From Evernia prunastri (taxonomy: Eukaryota > Ascomycota > Lecanoromycetes > Lecanorales > Parmeliaceae), in the NCBI GenBank assembly GCA_003184365.1, contig NKYR01000027.1:248001-312000 (forward strand): a DNA stretch of 64,000 nucleotides, written 5' to 3'. The notes beneath the pieces were generated by a model that searched no databases, had not been told where the DNA came from, and saw only the letters and a program-made list of their open reading frames with translations. Positions 57,401-64,000 of the stretch are shown here, piece after piece (the first letter of the stretch is position 1; each line of letters starts with the position of its first letter). Position numbers and translations under genes: made by a program.

Positions 57401-57457
57401 TCGCAGGAGCAGGCGGAAGATTTGGACGGGGTCCTGTGGAAAAGTTACTTCGCCTAG
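51431..57457 (+). CDS. blm10: Proteasome activator Blm10 (PA200/PSME4 family)
   Basis: Giant HEAT-repeat cap of the 20S/26S proteasome, acting in ubiquitin-independent degradation and proteasome assembly, largely nuclear. Exons 51431-51873, 51926-57314 and 57395-57457 give 1964 residues, usual for the family. The N-terminus has the conserved RTYPYFRYLPYEVESE; further marks are LDWRPLFREWKVFVIPSES, an acidic disordered insert (SADAEMIDAEAEPPEDKHDE), RRANVYHLQRLRHNSYPRPK, SLGIKPYQPTQDFVET and RHIPNIPHR. The last exon encodes only 20 residues and ends WKSYFA. Blm10 and PA200 normally end in Tyr-Tyr-Ala, the HbYX-type anchor that inserts into the alpha-ring pocket; here the penultimate residue is Phe. 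The middle exon is 5.4 kb without interruption. The ATG at 51431 is the first suitable one; an upstream exon is possible. Confidence 0.95.
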
Positions 57458-58527
57458 CCGGACTCGTCGTTCGGACCCAGGGGACCGCTCTCAAGATCGC
57501 GACCTTACGTACATAATATTCCCTGGACAAGGAGCGTAAGCGATGAGCTTTGGCGGGGTTGGCGGGGTTGGCGGAGTTGGCGGGGGAGAGGGGGAAGGGA
57601 AGAGTTCTCGCTGCTATTTCCCCTCAAATCTACTTTCTGTCATTCCCTTGGGTGGTATGTAACCCTCAGTACGTGCATTGTGCAATAGATAGATAGAGCG
57701 TACATGGGTTCACTAAAGCATTGAAGCGACTTGTTCTATATGTATGGGCATTGCGAGGGACATTATTGTTAGAAATTATTCACCGTGTCGGCGCTCTCTG
57801 CGCCGTTACATGCGATTTAATTACGGTAGACTAGTTCCATCCATCTCATTCGAGCTGGTTTTTTTATGTAAACTTTGACCTAAGGCCCTTCGTGTCCCGC
57901 CGCCCAGAAGGTGCTCGCTTCATGTCTCGAGGTTATCTCCAAGTCGCCTGCTTCTCAAGGGCCTCTTGGATCTTGCTTCGCCCGATCGATCCTCTTCGAT
58001 TCGTGAAGCGCCCTGTGAGTATTTCAATTTAGCTAAGCAAGCTAAGTGGAGGAACGTTTAAGTGCGGTTGGCAAAAGGCGCTACTGGCATGATGCTCGAA
58101 AGTTGAGTAGATTGGAGGGGTAGAGGATCCTTGGTGCTGTTGTTGAAGTGCAAGGCTGGATTGAGTGAACGATCTTGCCTGGTTGGTGTTCTTTGATGTC
58201 TTGGATGGTTTCGCGAATACCTTTGGTTAGGTTGTTGCATTTTGGGGTTCAATCATGTTGTAAGCATGCTTGACCCGTCCGTCGACAGCGGAGATCGCAA
58301 TCAGCAGCGGCGCCGAGATGAAGACGTCGTGGAATGGGCTAGCAGAGATTCCACTCGAGGGCAGTCGTTCGCGCTGGATTAGAAACATCATCTCGCCTCA
58401 ATCGGACAAGGCGCCCAGGAAGGCCATACGTCGATTGTGTCACACGCTGACCAAATCTTGAATTCGTTTGTGGGCAGAGGGTCATTGAAAGCCAGAACAC
58501 CCTGAGATCGGAGGCAGGGTCCGTCTT
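57458..58527. other. Intergenic region with a G-rich tandem repeat and a possible small exon
   Basis: Four 9-base units of GGCGGGGTT type stand at 57552-57587 (see the repeat entry). On the minus strand, an acceptor-like CTCACAG near 58013-58019 is followed by a frame reading GRFTNRRGSIGRSKIQEALE and a stop near 57935. This could be the last exon of a very small gene, but I could not find a matching first exon. The rest shows nothing. Confidence 0.3.
57552..57587 (+). repeat. Tandem 9-base G-rich repeat, four units
   Basis: Units GGCGGGGTT, GGCGGGGTT, GGCGGAGTT and GGCGGGGGA follow each other, about 95 bases after the blm10 stop codon. The G runs could form a quadruplex in DNA or in the 3' untranslated RNA; this is a prediction from base pattern only. 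Confidence 0.7.
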
Positions 58528-59790
58528 TCAAGTCGGTTGGCCGGGAATAACTGTCAGGCCCTCCATCCGCCGCGTCAGTGTAGGGCTATTCTCTTCCTCG
58601 TCGACGCTGACTTGGATCTGCGTCTTGGGTCTGTTTCGGTTGAGGCCTTCGAGCAGCATACACGCTTTGCAAACTTCTTGACTGGACAAGTATCCGCACC
58701 GAGCACACTTGCCCATTTGCTGCTTGGGCAGTTTCTTGGGCATCCGAGTGGAGCCTTTGCAGTTCCGGTCGTGCTTTTGTCCCTGAACTGTGACTTCGGT
58801 CTCCTTGTCGTGAGCCCCTTCGTTCTGCAGGAGTTGCTTTTCCATGTCAGCCATCTCGCCTCCGCTCGCCCTTCCATTGACACTTCCACAACCGCCGCCT
58901 CCTTCAGCTTCACCTTCTATGACAAGCACGTCTTTGCCACCTTTGCGGCCTCCACTCACCTCCTCCGGCACTAACCTTGCCATATCTTCCCCACTTCGCA
59001 CAACATCCAGAATAGCACTCGGCCTTACCCTCTCCAGAGACTTGATCAGCGTCCTCGCGCTCCCCCGGAAAGCCTCCGGGCTATAGATACATTCCGTAGT
59101 GAAGTAATCCAAACCCTTGTGGTGTGCATACAGGACTATCTCCTTCTCATATGCATATTTCAGCGGCTTGCTTCTCTTGATATCGCTCGCCGCACTTGAT
59201 GTGACAATGCTCGTAACCCTGGCTAGGCGAGGCAGATCACCTCGCAAAAGATTCATCATGACGGTTTCAGCGATATCGTCGGCATTATGCCCTGTGACAA
59301 CGTGCTTTATGTCGAGGCGTGCAGCTCCGCGGTCAAGTGCCTGCCGTCGGAAGACGCCGCAGTAGGTGCAATTACCCTTCTTGCCGATCTGCGAGACCAC
59401 TTGATCCATTGTCCAGCCATAGAGCTCATCGTAGCCGACTATCTCCAAAGGCATATCATATTGCACAGCATTCCTTTTAACAGTTTCGAGGCTGTCATCT
59501 CGGTAGCCCTTTATGCCCTCGTCTATTGAAAGGAGCCGCAGGTTCAGGCCGTAATGGTAGCGCTCGTTCAGAGTCTTCAACACCGATGCTAGCACTGTAG
59601 AGTCTTTGCCTCCGGAGGCGCCAATTGCGACTCGTTCGCCGGGAGAGAATAGAGAGTTGGCGGTAATGGTGTTATGGATCTCGGTCTCGAAGAGGGTTAT
59701 GAAACAGGCTTTGCAGAGCTTTTGATGGTTCTTGGGGCGGATGATAAGCGCTCGGTTGGCGTTGCAGAGAGCACATGGGGCCGGTGGCAT
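58528..59790 (-). CDS. ncs6: Cytoplasmic tRNA 2-thiolation protein 1 (Ncs6/Ctu1)
   Basis: Catalytic subunit, with Ncs2/Ctu2, of the enzyme that thiolates wobble uridine 34 of Lys, Glu and Gln tRNAs, using sulfur from the Urm1 pathway. Intron-free, 420 residues from the ATG at 59790 (MPPAPCALCNANRALIIRPK). The N-terminal zinc site is CALC and CKAC (Cys at about 6, 9, 26, 29). The PP-loop ATP motif is IGASGGKDST at about 57-65. GNCTYCGVFRR carries the central Cys pair, and VVTGHNADDIAETVMMNLLRGD is the conserved substrate-binding block. The C-terminal zinc ribbon is KCARCGYLSSQEVCKACMLLEGL. Between the core and this ribbon is an extra Gly/Glu/Lys-rich stretch of about 75 residues, making the protein longer than the yeast one (about 360). 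Confidence 0.96.
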   Translation of the reverse strand: MPPAPCALCNANRALIIRPKNHQKLCKACFITLFETEIHNTITANSLFSPGERVAIGASGGKDSTVLASVLKTLNERYHYGLNLRLLSIDEGIKGYRDDSLETVKRNAVQYDMPLEIVGYDELYGWTMDQVVSQIGKKGNCTYCGVFRRQALDRGAARLDIKHVVTGHNADDIAETVMMNLLRGDLPRLARVTSIVTSSAASDIKRSKPLKYAYEKEIVLYAHHKGLDYFTTECIYSPEAFRGSARTLIKSLERVRPSAILDVVRSGEDMARLVPEEVSGGRKGGKDVLVIEGEAEGGGGCGSVNGRASGGEMADMEKQLLQNEGAHDKETEVTVQGQKHDRNCKGSTRMPKKLPKQQMGKCARCGYLSSQEVCKACMLLEGLNRNRPKTQIQVSVDEEENSPTLTRRMEGLTVIPGQPT

Positions 59791-61380
59791 GCTTCTTTCC
59801 TTACCCTGACACAGGCTGAGGCTTGTTGAGCAGGATATCAACCTGTCAATTTGGACTAGTATTCCATCCTTTGTCTGAGCTCCTTCTATCCCAGACTCGC
59901 CAAGACCAGCTACATCATACAGGTAAGGTCGAAAGTCGCAAGGTTGGTTTCACCGAAGTTTACCCGTTTAGGCGAAGTTTGAGCCCTTTCTTTGCAACGA
60001 CCGCAAGTGCGCGTGATGCGCAAGTTGGTCCTTCCTCCGCCGTCCTGGTCGTCACTTCGCATCGAAGACATTCGATCTTTTCTTATCCCTATTATTAGTT
60101 TGCGGTTACTGAGAGAATAGGCCCGTCTGCATTAGCTGTATGTGGCTAATCTTTGTCCTTTGGTTCGGAAGGTCACGCTTGTACCCTCTCCTTGCAGCGG
60201 TCTGCAGCTAGAGAATCATCTCTGGCGCTCCATTCTCAAGCCATTCATGTTCTGCATTCTGCCCAGATATCTGCAAGTGAACAGCATCATAATCTCCATG
60301 TTTGCTGTTCCAACAACGGCTATCTTTCTTCGGCTGTCCGGCAACATTTCAGACAAATCATTTCAGCTGGCTAAAGACGTGTGGCTTCATGTTGCTTCAA
60401 GTAGCCTCATGTAACCATGACACCGAACGCCAATTCAGCCTGAGCGCCTGCAGGCCACATGGACCAGTCACTTGACAGAGCGTCTGGTATTCACGCACCA
60501 GGTATCCTAAAAAAGCTGATTCCAACTGCAGCTGGGACATGGGAAGGGTACTTGCAGCGAAAACACGGCATATACGGAGTTCCTACATGATGATACTCAT
60601 TACTCTCAGCTCGAGGCCTTTTGCAGTCTCCACAAATGCTTGAGTCCGTCTTGTGGAGACACGCTAAAGCGCACATCCGTAATTCCGACGCGTTTGCCTC
60701 TGCAGGTCCGGCAATACCACACGTTTTGGAGATTCCAACAACTGGCGCATATCATTGGATCTTGTGAACTGGGTTTGAGCGCGACGCGAGCGGACTTGGC
60801 TCCTCCTATACCAGGTCCAGGAGTAAGATATGCACGGCGCCACAGGGGCCTCATCGAGTGACGACCGGTTTTAGCAGACCGTTTGGCTAAGGTCTGGGCC
60901 TCTGGGTAATTCAAGCGCTAAGAGAAGGTGGCCTGTGATGTTTTAGCTTAGCCCTACAGAGTCGGTTGCACCTCTGTTCATTCCCAGGAAACGAGTGTTC
61001 GCAGTTCGGATGTATCAAGCACGGCAATGCTCGAGCACTGCATCGCATTGCGCGATGACAATGGACGAATAGAAGTGCATGATTGTTCATGTAGAGCAAG
61101 ACTCGGAAGGCTGGCAGACGGGAGGGTGATGGCGACTGGTTACCCGGGCATTGTGAAAAGATTGGTGTGGGTGCAGATGAAAGGGTGAGGTGAGGGTTGA
61201 ATTGCCTCCTTCGCGCCGGCGTCCTACCTTAGTCCCAAAGGCTAACAAGTTAGCGCTGGAACTAAGCTCAAAAAAGTCTAGATCGCTTCGCGGACTTTTG
61301 TTGTAGGACGCCTGCTCCAGAAACCCCGTTTTTATCCAAAACGAGCTTCGTGTCAACAAATTTTTGAATCAATCACAGAT
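59791..61380. other. Gene-poor region with cysteine-rich frames
   Basis: The ncs6 promoter lies at the left. On the minus strand, two overlapping frames at about 60852-60606 and 60676-60491 carry CxxC pairs (ICASCWNLQNVWYCRTCRG and SICGDCKRPRAES... MPCFRCKYP). They may be pieces of a decayed or spliced small zinc-ribbon protein, but no complete gene could be built. A TACCTTAG copy lies at 61225-61232. Confidence 0.3.
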
Positions 61381-62220
61381 CCATCAATTCTCATCAAAAC
61401 CACTTAGAAATATATACTACGACGCGTAGAATTATATAGCGAATTCGTTAGTAACAAAATCTAACTCCCTACGGCAATATCCCGCGTTGTATACCTTACT
61501 AACCTTCGAGGACAGTTGACACCAGACCTATTACGTTCCCTATCTAAATGACCTAACCAACGGGTTACCTCTTTCCGGCAACGGGTCTCGGCGCTAGATT
61601 TCCTATCTCTCAGCGTCCGAGACCCTCCAAACACGGCATTCAAATCGAATTATCAATGATAGAAAGGGGGGGAGCATGTTGATCAAAAGTCCTAAACATG
61701 CCAAGACTTTTCGGATCCGGACCCGGACCCGGACCCGATAGCCAAACTTGGGCCATCTTCCGAATATTACTATAAATTTCAGTATTCTAACTAGGGCAGT
61801 CGATTTTCGCTGTAGGCTTGGCATATTTAGAATAGAATACAAGAAACAGGGGGTTTTTGGTGCAGACCCCCTGCGGGGACCGACTCACTATGCAGCTAAA
61901 AATTAAAGTCACGGTCTAAGCAGGGGGTCGAAAGCTAATGGAGACAAGGGTTGAATGGTGGGGATTGATTAGGGCTTACTCTACTGGCCTTGGTAAGGAG
62001 GAAGAGGGAGGGGAAGAAGGTTGAAGAGGACTTGATATGCACAGCACAGAAGTTGCGTGGTTTTAGTTGTTTAGTAATTAAGAGTTAAGAGTAGAGTGTG
62101 ATGCAAGCAAGATGCAATAATACGTAGGTACCTAGGTACTACTAATCGCCCATGCACGCGAGTCAGACCGTATCTTTAAATTGACAAGATTCTAATGGTA
62201 TAGTAATCACAGTAATAATG
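61381..62220. other. AT-rich region with short repeats and inverted repeats
   Basis: A minus-strand frame at 61643-61461 reads RKEVTRWLGHLDRERNRSG, possibly a transposon remnant; this is a guess. A CCGGAC-type hexamer repeat stands at about 61716-61738. GACCCCCTGC (61865-61874) is mirrored by GCAGGGGGTC (61920-61929) and also by CAGGGGGT at 61847-61854. TAGGTACCTAGGTA lies near 62126. No gene is supported. Confidence 0.35.
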
Positions 62221-62246
62221 ATGATGATGAAGACAACACCAATAAT

Positions 62247-62305
62247 AATAACAAAAACAATAATAAAAAATGTAATAACAGTACCAAGATCTAAAAATAA
62301 TAATG

Positions 62306-62344
<39 letters not shown>

Positions 62345-62474
62345 GTAAAGAACTATAGAATTAAAAATCAGAAATGAATTGTAATAAAACAGAGTTAATA
62401 ATNNNNNNNNNNNNNAATAACAAAAACAATAATAAAAAATGTAATAACAGTACCAAGATCTAAAAATAATAATG

Positions 62475-62510
<36 letters not shown>

Positions 62511-62568
62511 GTAAAGAACTATAGAATTAAAAATCAGAAATGAATTGTAATAAAACAGAGTTAATAAT
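62247..62568. repeat. Duplicated microsatellite sequence flanking an assembly gap
   Basis: The sequence at 62247-62402 is repeated at 62416-62568, identical except for one AAT unit in an (AAT)n run. The two copies are separated only by the 13 N at 62403-62415. The pattern is what results when two contigs ending in the same microsatellite are joined without merging their overlap, so it is probably one locus shown twice. Confidence 0.9.
62403..62415. other. Assembly gap (13 N)
   Basis: Thirteen undetermined bases between the two copies of the duplicated sequence. The small size and identical flanks suggest an unresolved contig overlap, not missing sequence. Confidence 0.95.
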
Positions 62569-64000
62569 GATATGAAATTGAAGGAAGAGGAAATGGTGGC
62601 AATTGTTCAAATGTCAAGGAAGATAGAGGGAAGGCTAATAGGTAGAGTACTGTAGTAAGCAATAATTATTATCTACCTTAGGTAAGCTATCTACTTATCT
62701 ACTTTTTACCTTATGCAAGCTCGGGTGCCTGCAGGTACGAGTAGTCAGTACTACTGTACTTATCTATTCCCCAAGTAGTCAAGTGGCGTACTCGCAAGAC
62801 TGGTACTGATACCGATAGTCTTTTCCCCGAATGCCGGAATGCCGAAACCTGGGGTCATCACGCTCCGTACCCAAAGTATTTTAGAGTGACACAAGTCAGA
62901 AGGGGATAAGGGATAGGGGTCTAATAATAAGGGGTCAAGTACCGTATACCTGAATAAGTAGGAGAGGGGGAATAAGGATAATTGATAAACAAGGCAAAGG
63001 CTCGCAAGGAATAAAACATGGGGACGGGAATAATCAAAACATGGGGTAAGCGCGAGCCTATCAAGTCTAATTCCTCTCTGCCGGTCCTGGACTCCTGCTT
63101 CCTTTCGTCCTCTTACCCTTAGCCCGTTACCGATTGACTTGATTACTAATGAGCTCTGACCACCCCTTCATTTCCCCCTCCTTTGATATCAGGGAAAGAA
63201 AAAACGCCAGGAGGGAAAAAGGATGTTTGGAACTTGATTTTATTCCCCTTAGCGGCATGGTCTGACGATGCGCACGAGATGGTGAGATGGCGAGATGGTG
63301 AACCTTACCGTACGCATTCAGCCGAGCCAATCCCCAAAAATCCCGACGCGACGCCAATCATGCCCGATCTGGACGAATCGTGCAGAACGCCATGGCTTCT
63401 GCTGGCTTGGTGTCGAACCTTTTTTTCAACCAATCTTGGCAATCTGCATGACCATCGCTCCAGAATCCAGATCCACCAAAATATCCCAAACAGTCCTAGA
63501 GCCATCAGCCTAGCTTCTCTCAATCTCAATCGACAAGTCTCAACCCTCCATCCGCTTTCTTTGACATCCACACCTCCCTCTCTCCAAACTTCCCATACCC
63601 TCTCACCCAAATCATCAAATTACCGACCTACCTATACCTTATCACTTGTTCGTCATCTGCTGCCCCACCTCATCTCGGCTTTTACTACAGCCAATGCCAC
63701 CATGGTGATGCTGAAGCCTGAAGCATGAAAGCATGGAAGCATGAAAACAACAGCGTCCAGGACCTGATCCATTCTCCTGCAGCAAAGGCCAATCTGGCTA
63801 TGTGATCAGTGATCACCACTGCATATGCCCATAACCTTGCTAACCTACCACTACCTAGCACAAGAATGCTCTCACTACTGCTCCTCTGGAGGCAGCTACT
63901 TTTCATACTGGCATATTTTACCGATTCTAGCCTTCGCACCAGTCGATGACCTTATTATACGTCATGTCAACTCAACAGCCATGCCATGCATCCACCTTGA
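62569..64000. other. Right-edge region without a supported gene
   Basis: A perfect palindrome TACCTTAGGTA-type site lies at 62674-62684. A plus-strand frame (63183-63728) and its minus shadow (63610-63305) have low-complexity, leader-like composition and no domain. From about 63480 the plus strand is pyrimidine-rich with many short CT runs, which could be the leader of a gene lying beyond the window. Confidence 0.35.

Noticed and set aside
62247..62568. A genuine tandem duplication or short CRISPR-like repeat
   Set aside because: The two copies abut an N gap and differ only in microsatellite length, so an assembly artefact is the simpler reading; no repeat-spacer array exists anywhere in the window.

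Overview
The window is nuclear DNA from a filamentous ascomycete (Pezizomycotina). Nearly all genes carry short spliceosomal introns (about 45-165 bases, GT...AG, one GC...AG), coding regions are compact, and the protein set is typically fungal: a GMC oxidoreductase, a DUF6604 protein, a membrane-anchored fucose-lectin-like protein, Mrp10, Blm10, Isa1 and an Sct1/Gpt2-type acyltransferase. I cannot fix the class or genus from sequence alone. Gene models were built by hand from reading frames, splice signals and family conservation; all exon sums were checked to be multiples of three.

Layout. 0-17 kb is an accessory-looking stretch: a broken GH12 glucanase-like gene, a secreted GMC oxidoreductase, a PAP2 lipid phosphatase, two unrecognised cytoplasmic-type proteins, two secreted proteins of unknown function, and between those two an AT-rich, TA-rich block that looks RIP-mutated. 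17.7-24.6 kb is conserved housekeeping: V-ATPase subunit a, glycerol-3-phosphate acyltransferase, mitoribosomal Mrp10. 24.9-34 kb holds a KEN-box-containing basic protein, an F-box-like/LRR protein and a lectin-like type II membrane protein. 34.6-43 kb holds an epoxide-hydrolase-like enzyme, a small Dabb-domain protein, Isa1, an ARMH3 (DUF1741) protein, a beta-carbonic anhydrase and a WBP2-like PPxY protein. 43.7-59.8 kb holds a DUF6604 protein, an F-box/WD-repeat protein, GPI mannosyltransferase 2, the giant proteasome activator Blm10 and the tRNA thiolase Ncs6/Ctu1. 59.8-64 kb has no convincing gene: it contains AT-rich DNA, microsatellites, short inverted repeats and a 13-N assembly gap flanked by a duplicated sequence.

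Working together. I see no biosynthetic cluster, defence island or mobile-element cargo system. Genes are arranged as ordinary divergent pairs (8.1/10.0 kb, Mrp10/KEN protein, lectin/hydrolase, Isa1/ARMH3, F-box-WD/GPI18) and convergent pairs (GMC/PAP2, GPAT/Mrp10, Dabb/Isa1, carbonic anhydrase/WBP2). Several products act on the endomembrane and mitochondrial systems, but nothing in the sequence shows co-regulation. The most interesting points are the Phe-for-Tyr change in the Blm10 C-terminal anchor, a CTAAGGTA motif repeated in intergenic DNA, a TGACGCT motif cluster in one promoter, competing hairpins near 61.85 kb, and the two secreted orphan proteins flanking an AT-rich block.
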